A stretch of 64,000 nucleotides of DNA from Ferrithrix thermotolerans DSM 19514 (GCA_945906305.1 CAMDQT010000010.1:1-64000), one strand, 5' to 3'. Shown: positions 9,465 to 18,099, counted from the first letter of the stretch. Numbers and translations are program-made. The notes: a model not told the origin generated them from the letters alone.

Positions 9465-9890
9465 GTGAGCGCAGCAGGCCAACGGGCGGAGGTACTGATC
9501 CGCTCGCTCCGGGAGCAGGGCCAGCGGGTGACGACCGGACGCCGGGCCATCATCGAGGTCGTCGCGGCGAACGCCGACCTGTCCGCGGAGGAGATCGTTG
9601 GATTCGTGCAACGAGACCATCCCGAGGTCCATTCCTCGACGGTGTATCGCACGCTGGAGACGTTGGAGGAGGCTGGGCTGGTCCGACATCTGCACCTTGG
9701 CCATGGACCGGCTCGATGGCAGCTAGCCGCGGACCCCTCCTATCGTCTGGCCTGTGAGGGCTGTGGCACCGTGCAGTTGGTCCCGCGGGTTCGCTTCGAC
9801 GAGGTCCGTCGCCAGGTGCAGGCAGAGTTTGGCTTTGCCGTCGCCTTTCAACACTTCGCCATGACCGGTCGCTGTTCGGCCTGTCAGTAG
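9465..9890 (+). CDS. Fur-family metalloregulator, probable Zur of the zinc importer
   Basis: The 141-residue protein has the Fur winged helix (QRVTTGRRAII, then HSSTVYRTLETLEEAGLV) and a dimerisation domain with two structural CxxC pairs, Cys97/Cys100 and Cys137/Cys140. His130 in FQHFAM matches a conserved sensory ligand. The usual His-rich run just before the first CxxC is missing; the protein reads DPSYRLACEGC instead. A HLHLGHG stretch (His75-His80) is present. The GTG start lies 6 bases after the permease stop, so it is the fourth gene of the importer operon. Zinc-dependent autoregulation is the likely role, inferred from context. Fur or a peroxide sensor remain possible. Confidence 0.85.
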   Translation: MSAAGQRAEVLIRSLREQGQRVTTGRRAIIEVVAANADLSAEEIVGFVQRDHPEVHSSTVYRTLETLEEAGLVRHLHLGHGPARWQLAADPSYRLACEGCGTVQLVPRVRFDEVRRQVQAEFGFAVAFQHFAMTGRCSACQ

Positions 9891-9939
9891 GTGTGAACAG
9901 AGGACCAATAGCGTGGTGGGGTGGGTGAGCCCGGGCCGC

Positions 9940-10428
9940 TCAGTTGGGACGGGCGATGACGGCAAAGGTGCCGCCGGTGAGCGCCGCGAGCGCAACGGGT
10001 GCTAATTCGATCTCAAGGCCGCGCCGGCCGGCACTGACGAAGATGGTCGGCAGGTCTTGCGCCGAGGCATCGATGAACAGCGCCAGTCGCTGCTTTTGAC
10101 CCAAAGGGCTGATGCCCCCGACGAGATAGCCCGTTACCCGTTCGGCCATCGCCGGTTCGGCCATGACCATATGCTTTGCCCCCGCCGCGACGGCGAGTGC
10201 CTTGAGGTCGAGCTGGGAGCTCACCGGGACAACGGCGCACAGCGGCTTACCTCCGCCCGAGGCCACCGCGATCAGCGTCTTGAACGTACGAGCAGGGTCA
10301 AGGCCCAGCGCCTCAACTGCCTCGAGCCCGAAGCTGCGCTGCGCCGGATCATGGGTGTACTCGTGCAGCTGGTGCACCACCTTGGCCCGTTGGGCGGCCG
10401 TGGTGGCGGGAGTTGCCTTGCCAGCCAT
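9940..10428 (-). CDS. ybaK: YbaK/EbsC-family Cys-tRNA(Pro) deacylase
   Basis: Members of this family hydrolyse Cys-tRNA(Pro) made in error by prolyl-tRNA synthetase. The 162-residue product contains family landmarks: FKTLIA near residue 50, the GYLVGGISPLG loop, and SAGRRGLEIELAP near the C-terminus. The conserved substrate-site Lys is in TFKTLI. I start at ATG 10428; an upstream GTG at 10437 is possible. The gene lies 21 bases downstream of copA on the same strand and may be read from the copper operon, although its function is unrelated. It converges with the Fur-family gene. Confidence 0.9.
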   Translation of the reverse strand: MAGKATPATTAAQRAKVVHQLHEYTHDPAQRSFGLEAVEALGLDPARTFKTLIAVASGGGKPLCAVVPVSSQLDLKALAVAAGAKHMVMAEPAMAERVTGYLVGGISPLGQKQRLALFIDASAQDLPTIFVSAGRRGLEIELAPVALAALTGGTFAVIARPN

Positions 10429-10449
10429 GGCCGGCACCGTAGCCCGCCG

Positions 10450-12756
10450 TCACGTCATGACCCGGCCAGCCTGGCCCGTCGGGTCGGCCGGGGGCCGGAA
10501 ATGTCCCAGGCGCAGGCTGTTGCTGACCACAAAGAGACTGGAAGTGGCCATGGCGAGGCTGGCCAGCATCGGGTTGAGCAAGTTGCAGGCGGCCACCGGG
10601 ATCATGGCCACGTTGTAGGCGAAGGCCCAGAAGAGGTTTCCCTTGATCGTGCGTAGGGTTCGCCGAGACAGTTGTAGGGCCACAGCCACCGAGGTGAGAT
10701 CTGAACGCACCAGGGTCAGGTCGCTGGCCTCGATGGCGACGTCGGCCCCCGCCCCCATCGCGATGCCGAGGTCGGCCTGCGCCAGTGCGACGGCGTCGTT
10801 GACCCCGTCGCCCACCATGGCGACCACCTTCCCCGCGGCTTGCATTCGGGCGATTGCCGCGGCCTTGTCTGCCGGCAGGACCTCGGCGATTACCTCGTCG
10901 ATGCCGACCTCGGCCGCTACGGCGGCTGCCGTGCGAGCGTTGTCGCCGCTGAGCAGCACGGGGTGCAGCCCGAGGTTGCGCAGCGTGGCGATCGCCGTCG
11001 CGCTGGTGGGCCTAACCATGTCGGTGACCACGAAAAGGGCCAACGGCACCTCATCGATCCAGGCCGCCACGACGGTGGCCCCTTGCGCTTCACGTTGGGT
11101 CACCAATGCCCCTAACGCCGGGTCGAGGCCTTCTGGGCGGCCCACTCGTACGTGGTGGTCCTCGACGCGGCCTTCGACACCGGCGCCGGCGGTGGCCCGG
11201 AAGGATTCGACGTCGGGTAGTGGCCCGTGGCGGCGTTGGGCCTCGGTGGCGATGGCCCGTCCGATGGGATGCTCGCTGGCCGCTTCAAGTGCGCCGACGA
11301 GACGCAGGGCATCGGACTCATCGTGGCCGGGCGCTGCCAACACCTCACGCAGCGTCATGATGGCGGTGGTAACCGTGCCCGTCTTGTCCAGGACGATGGT
11401 GTCGATCTGACGGGTTGACTCGAGGATCTCGGGGCCCCGAATGACAATGCCGAGCTGCGCACCGCGGCCCGTGCCCACCAGCAGCGCCGTGGGGGTGGCC
11501 AGCCCAAGCGCACAGGGGCAGGCGATGGTCAGCACGGCCACCGCGGCGGTGAAGGCGTCGGTGACGTTGCCGCTGTTGGTGAGCCAGTAGCCGAAGGTGG
11601 CCAAAGCGATGGCAATGACCACCGGGACGAACACCGCCGACACCCGATCGGCGAGACGTTGCACGGGGGCCTTGCCAGCCTGTGCAGCTTGGACCAGCCG
11701 ACCCATCTGAGCGAGCACTGTGTCGGCACCGACCCGGCGCAGCTCCACCACAAGCTTGCCGTTTAGGTTGATGGTGGCACCGATCACCACATCGCCGACG
11801 CCGAGCTCTACGGGCACCGATTCTCCGGTCAGCCGCGACTTGTCTACTGCTGAACTGCCCTGCACGATCACGCCATCGGCGGCGATTGTTTCTCCGGGGC
11901 GGACCACGATGACGTCACCCGGCTGTAGCTCGCTGACCGCGACGGCTCGCTCGTGTCCATCGCGTAACACGTTCGCTTCGCGGGCGCCGATTGACAACAG
12001 TGCCCGTAGGGCGGCTCCCGCCCGGCGCTTGGCCCGGGCCTCGAGATAGCGGCCGAACAGGATGAACAGCACCACCGAGCAGGCCACTTCGAGGTAGAGG
12101 TGGTGGCCCGACCCCGCGCTGCGCTGCAGGGTGAGGGAGAACGGCATCGTCATTCCGGGCTCTCCCGCTCCGCCCAGGAACAGCGCCCAGGTGCTCCAGC
12201 CGAAGGCGGCGATCACCCCCAAGGAGATCAAGGTGTCCATGCTGGTGGTTGCGGCCCGAAGGTTCTTGGCGGCAACGGAGTGGAAAGGCCACGCGGCCCA
12301 GGTGGCCACCGGCGCGGCGAGGGCGAAGGCCAGCCACTGCCAGAAACGGAATTGCAGCGCTGGGATCATCGAACCCAGCAGGACCGGCAGCGACAGCAGA
12401 GCCGTGAGGACGACCCGTTGGCGCAACTGACGCAGCCGTGCCAGCACGGGGTCGGCATCATCGGGCGAGAGCGTGACCGCGGTTCCGCCGGCTCGGTGGG
12501 GGGTCGCACCCGAACCAAACGGGGGGCTGGCGCCATAGCCGGCCGCCTCTATTGCGGCGATGATCGCCTCGGTGGACTGCTCGCCATCGAGTTGCACCGA
12601 GGCATTCTCCGTGGCGTAATTAACGCTGGCCTGTACCCCGGGGATGCGGTTGAGCTTCTTCTCGATGCGTAGGGCACACGTGGCACAGGTCATGCCGGTG
12701 ATCTGCAGATGGACCTGACGACGGCCATCGAGGGCCGGGGCCTCAGTAGCATTCAT
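10450..12756 (-). CDS. copA: Copper-exporting P1B-type ATPase CopA
   Basis: This membrane ATPase exports Cu(I). The 768-residue protein has one N-terminal heavy-metal-associated domain (GMTCATC, Cys24/Cys27), about eight membrane helices, the actuator motif GESVPVE, the Cu(I)-translocating CPC in [13 protein letters not shown], phosphorylation site DKTGT (Asp457), the SEHPIG nucleotide-site motif and the hinge GDGVNDA. The C-terminal helix pair [10 protein letters not shown] and [15 protein letters not shown] is typical of P1B-1 copper pumps. ATG 12756 has GGGAGG about 9 bases upstream and overlaps the stop of a 27-30-codon ORF, so translation may be coupled to it. It is the main output gene of the CsoR-controlled operon. 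Confidence 0.97.
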   Translation of the reverse strand: MNATEAPALDGRRQVHLQITGMTCATCALRIEKKLNRIPGVQASVNYATENASVQLDGEQSTEAIIAAIEAAGYGASPPFGSGATPHRAGGTAVTLSPDDADPVLARLRQLRQRVVLTALLSLPVLLGSMIPALQFRFWQWLAFALAAPVATWAAWPFHSVAAKNLRAATTSMDTLISLGVIAAFGWSTWALFLGGAGEPGMTMPFSLTLQRSAGSGHHLYLEVACSVVLFILFGRYLEARAKRRAGAALRALLSIGAREANVLRDGHERAVAVSELQPGDVIVVRPGETIAADGVIVQGSSAVDKSRLTGESVPVELGVGDVVIGATINLNGKLVVELRRVGADTVLAQMGRLVQAAQAGKAPVQRLADRVSAVFVPVVIAIALATFGYWLTNSGNVTDAFTAAVAVLTIACPCALGLATPTALLVGTGRGAQLGIVIRGPEILESTRQIDTIVLDKTGTVTTAIMTLREVLAAPGHDESDALRLVGALEAASEHPIGRAIATEAQRRHGPLPDVESFRATAGAGVEGRVEDHHVRVGRPEGLDPALGALVTQREAQGATVVAAWIDEVPLALFVVTDMVRPTSATAIATLRNLGLHPVLLSGDNARTAAAVAAEVGIDEVIAEVLPADKAAAIARMQAAGKVVAMVGDGVNDAVALAQADLGIAMGAGADVAIEASDLTLVRSDLTSVAVALQLSRRTLRTIKGNLFWAFAYNVAMIPVAACNLLNPMLASLAMATSSLFVVSNSLRLGHFRPPADPTGQAGRVMT

Positions 12757-12845
12757 TTCTCGTCGCCTCCCTTGCTGAGCCAATCATCTGGACAGAAGGT
12801 CTGGTGGGACCCGGCGCAGTATGGCCCAGCGATCATGTTGGTCAC
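12753..12845 (-). CDS. Putative 27-30 aa Cys/His peptide between copZ and copA
   Basis: A tiny open frame fills the gap between copZ and copA. It starts at GTG 12845, 7 bases after the copZ stop, or at ATG 12836 (27 residues), and its TGA (12755-12753) overlaps the copA ATG. The central sequence is [19 protein letters not shown]: two Cys and one His in a pattern suited to metal binding, then a conserved-looking DDWL-KGGD tail. About 73% of its third codon positions are G/C, consistent with but not proof of coding. No strong ribosome site is seen. I do not recognise a family. It could be a copper-binding peptide, a coupling leader for copA, or chance. Confidence 0.5.
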   Translation of the reverse strand: MTNMIAGPYCAGSHQTFCPDDWLSKGGDEK

Positions 12846-12852
12846 CGGGCGC

Positions 12853-13059
12853 TCATGGCCAGGCGATCTCGAACCCGGCTTCGTCGATGGCGGCGACGAG
12901 CTTGGCCCGCTCGATGTGCTCGCCGGTGACGACGACCGCCTTGGTTTCAAGCACGACCGAGGTATCGGTCACTCCAGGTACTTTGTGCAGCTCCTCGGTG
13001 ATCGCCGCGACGCAATGGTCACAGGTCATACCGGGAACCATGAAGATGATGGTGTCCAT
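12853..13059 (-). CDS. copZ: Copper chaperone CopZ (heavy-metal-associated domain)
   Basis: A 68-residue single-domain protein with the ferredoxin-like HMA fold and Cu(I)-binding motif MTCDHC (Cys13, Cys16). It shuttles Cu(I) to CopA and can hand copper to CsoR. I chose ATG 13059 because GGAG lies 5 bases upstream; the longer in-frame start at 13086 would add nine residues without support. It lies 48 bases downstream of csoR and upstream of the small Cys/His ORF and copA, all on the minus strand. Confidence 0.93.
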   Translation of the reverse strand: MDTIIFMVPGMTCDHCVAAITEELHKVPGVTDTSVVLETKAVVVTGEHIERAKLVAAIDEAGFEIAWP

Positions 13060-13107
13060 ATCCGCTCCGCTGGCTGTGGTTCGCATGGTTCGGGCCGGTC
13101 ATCCCGC

Positions 13108-13416
13108 TCAGGTCCGCAGGAGGCGCTCAAGGGCGCGTACCGCTTCGTTGAGCAATGTCTCCGGGCTGGGGGCGTTCGAGGGCTCTTGGTCGTGGCGGCT
13201 CGCGGCACCGGCGAGACACCGGCGTAGGTGCTCCTCGAGCAGTTGGACGGCCACGGCTTGCAATGCCTTGGTGGTGGCCGCGATCTGGGTGAGCACGTCG
13301 ATGCAGTAGGTCTCTTCGTCGATCATCCGCTCGAGGCCACGGACCTGGCCTTCGATGCGGCGCAGGCGGCGGAGTAGATCATCCTTGCGGTTGAGATGGC
13401 CCGGGGCGCTGCTCAC
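13108..13416 (-). CDS. csoR: Copper-sensing transcriptional repressor CsoR
   Basis: The 102-residue all-helical repressor releases DNA when it binds Cu(I). The CsoR fingerprint Cys-His-Cys is present as Cys38, His63 and Cys67 (YCIDVL and EEHLRRC), preceded by the conserved LRRIEGQVRGLERMI. GTG 13416 was chosen because CsoR proteins start shortly before this helix and because the perfect operator palindrome sits 11 bases upstream. Longer upstream starts would run through that operator. It is the first gene of the csoR-copZ-copA unit and presumably represses its own operon. Confidence 0.95.
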   Translation of the reverse strand: MSSAPGHLNRKDDLLRRLRRIEGQVRGLERMIDEETYCIDVLTQIAATTKALQAVAVQLLEEHLRRCLAGAASRHDQEPSNAPSPETLLNEAVRALERLLRT

Positions 13417-13426
13417 GTCACCATTG

Positions 13427-13441
13427 TACCCCCGAGGGGTA
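13427..13441. promoter_or_regulatory. CsoR operator palindrome upstream of csoR
   Basis: TACCCCCGAGGGGTA is a perfect 6-bp inverted repeat (TACCCC / GGGGTA) with a 3-base centre. GC-rich palindromes of this TACCCC-GGGGTA type are the known operators of CsoR proteins. Its position just ahead of the csoR start fits repression of the copper operon. Confidence 0.85.
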
Positions 13442-13562
13442 TGAGATGACGGGAAGTGGTCTTGAACGATTCGGCATGGTGCGCGCCGCTGCCAGCAACC
13501 AGGGCGAAGATGCCCAACGGGGGGCAATGCTCGATGTTGTTGCTGTACCGCGATGTCCACCG

Positions 13563-14096
13563 TCACGACGACGGCGACGGCCCTGGTGCCGCTCGACGGG
13601 CCATCAACGCCGCTGCCTCACCGTGCACATCCAAGCGCTCGACGCAGCGCCAGCCCCGCTCGAGGTAGTAACCCTCCTGGCCGGCAGTAAACAGCCACAC
13701 GGTGTCCACACCCAAGCCATCGGCCTCGGCCATCAACCGCTCGACCAGGGCCGCACCGACCCCGCCGTTTCGGTGCGCCGGGGCGACGAAGAGGCTGACC
13801 AACCAAGGCGAGAGCGACTCGTAACCGGGCAGATCATCGGTAAGAGCCAGGGTCACCGAGCCCATCACCGCGCCCTCGTCGCGGCGATCGCCGTCAAAGG
13901 CCACCCAGGTGGTAGGCAGCACGCCCGCCGTGGTCATGGCGGCGAATTCGGCCTCGGCCTGCACCTGGTCCCAGGTGTCGTAGAGGTGGCCCCACTCCTG
14001 CGCGTGCCACCGGGCCAACAGGGGGCCGAGGTGGGCGACGTAGGCGAACTCGACGATGTGTACCCCGGCCGGAGGTGTCGGGATGGCCGGTGTCAT
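13563..14096 (-). CDS. GNAT-family N-acetyltransferase
   Basis: The 177-residue protein has the GNAT acetyl-CoA fold. The motif A region reads WLVSLFVAPAHRNGGVGAALVERLMAEA in outline, with the pyrophosphate loop RNGGVG, followed by the late strand and YYLERGWR near the C-terminus. The substrate cannot be told. ATG 14096 is preferred to GTG 14123, though neither has a strong ribosome site. The gene lies upstream of csoR on the same strand with 146 bases between, which hold the CsoR operator, so it is probably a separate transcript. Confidence 0.85.
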   Translation of the reverse strand: MTPAIPTPPAGVHIVEFAYVAHLGPLLARWHAQEWGHLYDTWDQVQAEAEFAAMTTAGVLPTTWVAFDGDRRDEGAVMGSVTLALTDDLPGYESLSPWLVSLFVAPAHRNGGVGAALVERLMAEADGLGVDTVWLFTAGQEGYYLERGWRCVERLDVHGEAAALMARRAAPGPSPSS

Positions 14097-14162
14097 GACA
14101 TCGAAGGTAGTGGCGGAATCCACCGCTGGCGATGGCCCACCCCGGTAGGGCCCACGATGAGT

Positions 14163-14450
14163 TCAGGCGCCCTCGACGAGCACCATGTTGCTCGTCGACG
14201 CCTGATGGCGGATGGCTTTCACGGGCGCGTAGTCCGGGTCATCGACAAAGGCTCGGGCAGCATCGGCATCGGGGAATTGCAGCACCACCACCCGGCTCGG
14301 GGCCCACGTCCCTTCCAGGGTTTCGTGGGCGCCGCCACGCACGAGGTAGGTACCACCATGGCGGGCGACCAGCGGCGGCACCTGCGCCGCGTAACCCTTG
14401 TACGCCTCGGGGTCGTGCACGTCGATGTCGACAATCAGGTAGGCCGCCAT
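14163..14450 (-). CDS. DUF1330 family protein
   Basis: A 95-residue protein with the dimeric alpha-beta barrel pattern of DUF1330: YLIVDIDVHDPEAYKGY at the N-terminus, RHGGTYLVRGG in the middle and VVVLQFPDADAARAFVDDP later. No enzymatic role is established for the family. Its ATG overlaps the stop of the alcohol dehydrogenase gene by one base (TGATG), so the two are co-translated and may act on the same substrate. Confidence 0.85.
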   Translation of the reverse strand: MAAYLIVDIDVHDPEAYKGYAAQVPPLVARHGGTYLVRGGAHETLEGTWAPSRVVVLQFPDADAARAFVDDPDYAPVKAIRHQASTSNMVLVEGA

Positions 14451-15550
14451 CAGTCGAACACCAAGATCGAACGCCCGGCGATACGCCCATGCTCGAGGTC
14501 CACGACGGCCTCGCCGATGTCGTCGATCCCGTAACGGCGGGTGACGAGGGCGTCGAGGTCGAGGTCCCCACTGGCGTACCAGTCGAGAAAGCGGGGGAGA
14601 TCTTCGGCCGGCACGCAGCTACCGCCCAGGCTGGCGCGGTAGCTGCGCTCACCAATGAACAGGAAACGACTGTCCAGCTCCAACGAAGTCTGGGGCACTC
14701 CCACCAGCACCGCCACCCCGCCCCGGCTTTGGCCGAACTCGCCCGATCGGATGCACTTGGCGATCTGTCCCATCGTCACCGGTGCCCCAATGCAATCGAA
14801 GGCAAAGTCCACCCCGCGTAGTGGTTGGCGCAGAATGTCGTACCGGCCGGGCTGCACGGTGAGTTCACGGATGGCGGCTACCGGGTCAACCTCGGACGCG
14901 TTCACCCCATGGGTCGCCCCGAACTGCCGGGCGAAGTCGAGCTTCTCTTCGCTGAGGTCCACCACGATGATGGGGTCGGCTCCACACTTGCGGGCCGCGG
15001 CCACCGCACTGAGGCCCACCCCGCCTGCACCGAAGATGGCCACGCTGTCGCCTGGCTGTACTGCGGCGGTGTGCAGCACCGCGCCGGCACCGGTAATGAC
15101 CGCACAGCCGATGATGGCGGTGGTTTCACGGTCGATGTCGGCCGGTACCTTCACCACGAACATCTCGTCGGCGAGGGTGTGGGTGGCCCAGGTGAACACG
15201 TTCCGGCTTTCCGCTCGTCGGCCGTCGGGCAATTCGAGGGTCATCAGCTCGCCCTCGCGGCGCGCATGATGGCGGTCCTTCGGAACCCAGGTCACCATGA
15301 CGGTGTCGCCGACTGCCAGTCCGAGCACGGCGCGGCCAGTGGCGGTGATGACCCCGGTGGACTCGTGGCCGAGGATCTGTGCTTGGGTCCTGGGGCTGTG
15401 GATGGTGTGCAATTGGCTGTGACAGATCCCCGAGGCGTACTGCTTGACCACGACCTCGTGGGGGCCGGGGTCGGGCAGGACACAATCGAGAACTTCGAGC
15501 GGTTTTCCCAACTCCTGGGGGACCACCACGACACGGGATGGGGTCGGCAT
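14450..15550 (-). CDS. Zinc-dependent alcohol dehydrogenase (MDR family)
   Basis: The 366-residue protein is a medium-chain dehydrogenase. Catalytic zinc ligands appear in GICHSQL (Cys), ILGHE (His) and GCAV (Cys). The Rossmann motif GAGGVGLSAV is followed by IVVDLSEEKL, whose Asp favours NAD over NADP. The four-cysteine structural zinc lobe of classical alcohol dehydrogenases is absent; that region reads WVPKDRHHARREGE and contains no Cys. ATG 15550 is preferred over the upstream start because GAGAGG lies 7 bases before it. It is the third gene of a minus-strand run with two MaoC-type genes upstream and DUF1330 downstream. The substrate is unknown. Confidence 0.9.
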   Translation of the reverse strand: MPTPSRVVVVPQELGKPLEVLDCVLPDPGPHEVVVKQYASGICHSQLHTIHSPRTQAQILGHESTGVITATGRAVLGLAVGDTVMVTWVPKDRHHARREGELMTLELPDGRRAESRNVFTWATHTLADEMFVVKVPADIDRETTAIIGCAVITGAGAVLHTAAVQPGDSVAIFGAGGVGLSAVAAARKCGADPIIVVDLSEEKLDFARQFGATHGVNASEVDPVAAIRELTVQPGRYDILRQPLRGVDFAFDCIGAPVTMGQIAKCIRSGEFGQSRGGVAVLVGVPQTSLELDSRFLFIGERSYRASLGGSCVPAEDLPRFLDWYASGDLDLDALVTRRYGIDDIGEAVVDLEHGRIAGRSILVFD

Positions 15551-15561
15551 GTGCAGGCCTC

Positions 15562-15975
15562 TCAGTTCGGAGCGACGAAGGTGGCCCACCCCTTGAGGTG
15601 GGTGCCTCCGCCCTGGCGGTTACAGGACAACTCCACGTCGATGAGGCGCTCGCCGTCCTGCTCGCGCACCGTGGCGATGGTACCGGAGTAGGTGAGCACG
15701 TCGCCCGGCCACGCCTGCTCACGGAACTGCACCTTGAATGAGCGCACGTTGTCGGCCCCCAGCCAGTCGGTGGCGAAGGTGGCGAGCACGCCTGCTTGCA
15801 GCATGCCCACCGCAAAGGGGGTGGGGTAGCCAGCCTTGGACGCGAAGCTGCTGTCGTGATGGATGGGGTTCATGTCGCCCGATGCGCCCTGATAGCGCAC
15901 AAAGTCGGTGATGGTGAGGGGTTTGTCCACGAAAGGCTCGCGGCAGGCACCCACGGTGAGGTCCTTGGTGGTCAT
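15562..15975 (-). CDS. MaoC-like dehydratase (C-terminal hot-dog type)
   Basis: A 137-residue hot-dog protein with the R-hydratase 2 signature FVRYQGASGDMNPIHHD, in which Asp and His are the catalytic pair. It probably hydrates an enoyl-CoA or removes water from a 3-hydroxyacyl thioester. ATG 15975 has GGAGGG 7 bases upstream and lies 2 bases after the stop of the partner gene. Proteins of this type often pair with a MaoC N-terminal-type subunit, as in the steroid hydratase ChsH1-ChsH2 and mycobacterial HadAB. That is the arrangement seen here. Confidence 0.9.
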   Translation of the reverse strand: MTTKDLTVGACREPFVDKPLTITDFVRYQGASGDMNPIHHDSSFASKAGYPTPFAVGMLQAGVLATFATDWLGADNVRSFKVQFREQAWPGDVLTYSGTIATVREQDGERLIDVELSCNRQGGGTHLKGWATFVAPN

Positions 15976-15977
15976 AC

Positions 15978-16481
15978 TCAACCCTCCGTTGTTGCTTTGG
16001 ACGTTTCAATCATGGTGGACCGCAGTTCAGCGACAAGCCGCCCTGACTGGTCCCGGAAATCGGTCACCTGCTCGGTGAAAATCATCGTGCCGCCTCGCTT
16101 GCCCGCCTTTTCGAACACCTTGTCGATACGGGCTTGTCCGCGGAGCACGTCGCCCGCCCGCGGCGGGGTGCCGTGGAAGACGAACTCCTGCTCGCCATGC
16201 AGGATGCGCTCCCAGTTCAACTCGACTCCGGCCAGCGGGCTGTTTTCCGCACTTTGCCAGAATTGGGCGCTCATCAGGAACGTGGCCGGGCTTATCGGCT
16301 GGCCCTGGGGGCCACCGTCGTAGGCCGGGTTCTGTGACTTGGTGGCGCGGGCGAATTCCCTGATCTTGCCCGCCTCCACGACCATCGTGAACGGTTTGGC
16401 GGTGCGTCCTTCGAGCGAGTGGTCCACATGGCTCCCTACGTCATCGATCCTGTCCCAGGTTTGGGCCAGCCTTGTCATCAT
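15978..16481 (-). CDS. FAS1-like (MaoC N-terminal-type) dehydratase subunit
   Basis: A 167-residue hot-dog protein of the MaoC-dehydratase N-terminal family: KPFTMVVEAGKIREFARA is followed by the proline-rich ISPATFLM stretch and HGEQEFVFHGTPPRAGDVL. It lacks the Asp-His hydratase pair and so is likely the structural or substrate-binding half of a heterodimer with the MaoC protein encoded 2 bases downstream. Two adjacent ATG codons (16481 and 16478) could start it. Confidence 0.87.
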   Translation of the reverse strand: MMTRLAQTWDRIDDVGSHVDHSLEGRTAKPFTMVVEAGKIREFARATKSQNPAYDGGPQGQPISPATFLMSAQFWQSAENSPLAGVELNWERILHGEQEFVFHGTPPRAGDVLRGQARIDKVFEKAGKRGGTMIFTEQVTDFRDQSGRLVAELRSTMIETSKATTEG

Positions 16482-16539
16482 GGCCTAGTGGCGACGCTTC
16501 TTGCCTGGCCGTGGCCCTGAGCCTTGCGCCGCGAGGGGT

Positions 16540-18099
16540 TCAGCCTGCGCTCAGGCGCCGGACGCTGCCGTCGCCGTCGCAACCGACGAGCACCGCGTCG
16601 CGCTCCGCCAGTAGCGGCGAGAACGCATGGGCCATCCGCACGCCAGCCACCGGCGGGCCCAGCGGCAGGTCGGTGGCGACATCGAGGCGGGTGCCGCCAC
16701 GCGGATCGAGACGCACCACGGCCCGGCGGGCGGTGTCTGCCACCCAAATCGCGCCGTCATGCCAGGCGATACCTTGGGGGTCGTCGAACCCTTCGATGGT
16801 GGCTACGACCGCACCGTCAACGAGGCCGGTGATGCCACCGCGACGGCTGACCCACAGCGTTGCGTCGCCGTCGTGCGCCACCGCCACCGGTGCATCGAGT
16901 CCTGTCGCGACCTCGCGCCAACCGCCTTCACCGTCGAGGTGGCGAATGCGGCCCGCCCGTCGCTCCACGACGTAGGCGCCGCCGCCGGCCGTGCTGGTGA
17001 GGGTTGTGGCACCCTCGAGACGGCTGGCCACGGTGCTGAAGTGGCCATCGCGGTGGCGGCGGAGGACCTGGCCTCGTGTCAGCAGGACAAGAGGGTCCCC
17101 GTCGTGGTGGGCGACGTCGGAAGCCATGCCGGGCAGGTCCGCCAGCAGGCTCATCGCCACGGAGCTGACCCCGTCGGGCGACGTGCGGTTGACTGCGAGG
17201 CCATCGGCGCTGAGTAGTGAGCCGTCGGGCATCCGGTCGAGGCCGAAGGGGCCGATGAGCCCCGAGGGCGACAACACCCTTTCGACACCTCCGGTCACCT
17301 CAGCCACCCGGCCGTCGGTGAAATGAGAGACGAACAGCCGCCCGTCCGCGGCGATGGCGAAATTGTCGATACCGGGGTTGACCTGGGCCAGCGTCTCGCG
17401 GGCGCCAGTCTTGAGGTCGATGCGGGTCAGCCGTCCGGCGCCTCCCTCGCTGGTGAGCAGCCGTCCGGCGCGGTCGAACTTGACCGCAGTTGGCGTGGCG
17501 AGATCGGTGAAACGCCGTTCGAGGGTCCGGCTGTCGAGGTCGTAGCGCCAGATCTCCCCGGCGAGGACCTGAGGAAAGTACAAGGCGCCGTCGGGGCCCA
17601 TGGCGAAGGCGTTGGGCATGGCGAGGTCATCTGCGAGCACGATCGGGGGCTTCTCGCCGCTGGGGTCGAGTTCGAGCAGACGACCACCGGGGCGGAACTC
17701 ATCGACGAAAAGTCGGCGGCCGTCGTGGCTGACGGTCATTCCGTTGGCCGAGGGCAAATCGTCGCGCAGCGTGTGATAGCTGCCGTCGGGCCGGCGGGCG
17801 GACACGGTGGCGTTCATCGGTTCGGTGGCGAAGAACGTGCCGTCGTGGCCGAACGCGCCGTCGTCGGGAGCGGCGATGCCACCCCCGAGCGGGGCATAGA
17901 CCTGGTGGGTTCCTGCCCGGACCTCAATAGCGGTCACCTGGGAGCCGAAGACCTGGGTCACCATCAGTCGGTCATCGGGTGACCACACGATGCCGTTGGC
18001 GCCCCACAGTCGACTGGGCTCGACGACGGTGTCGATGCGCCAACCGGATGCCACCGCGGTTTCGGTGCTTACATAGGTCGTCCAACGGTTCTGGCTCAT
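16540..18099 (-). CDS. SMP-30/gluconolactonase-like beta-propeller protein
   Basis: The 519-residue protein is built of repeated four-stranded blades with NHL/SMP-30 character. Examples are NGIVWSPDDRLMVTQ, PNAFAMGPDGALYFPQ, IDNFAIAADGRLFVSHF and PQGIAWHDGAIWVAD. It has no signal peptide. Family members bind a divalent metal at the propeller centre and several hydrolyse lactones; others are of unknown role. It is longer than SMP-30 itself (about 300 residues), suggesting a fuller or doubled propeller. ATG 18099 has GAGGGG upstream. It follows the MaoC pair in order but is transcribed toward the same direction from its own divergent promoter region at 18100-18279. Confidence 0.8.
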   Translation of the reverse strand: MSQNRWTTYVSTETAVASGWRIDTVVEPSRLWGANGIVWSPDDRLMVTQVFGSQVTAIEVRAGTHQVYAPLGGGIAAPDDGAFGHDGTFFATEPMNATVSARRPDGSYHTLRDDLPSANGMTVSHDGRRLFVDEFRPGGRLLELDPSGEKPPIVLADDLAMPNAFAMGPDGALYFPQVLAGEIWRYDLDSRTLERRFTDLATPTAVKFDRAGRLLTSEGGAGRLTRIDLKTGARETLAQVNPGIDNFAIAADGRLFVSHFTDGRVAEVTGGVERVLSPSGLIGPFGLDRMPDGSLLSADGLAVNRTSPDGVSSVAMSLLADLPGMASDVAHHDGDPLVLLTRGQVLRRHRDGHFSTVASRLEGATTLTSTAGGGAYVVERRAGRIRHLDGEGGWREVATGLDAPVAVAHDGDATLWVSRRGGITGLVDGAVVATIEGFDDPQGIAWHDGAIWVADTARRAVVRLDPRGGTRLDVATDLPLGPPVAGVRMAHAFSPLLAERDAVLVGCDGDGSVRRLSAG

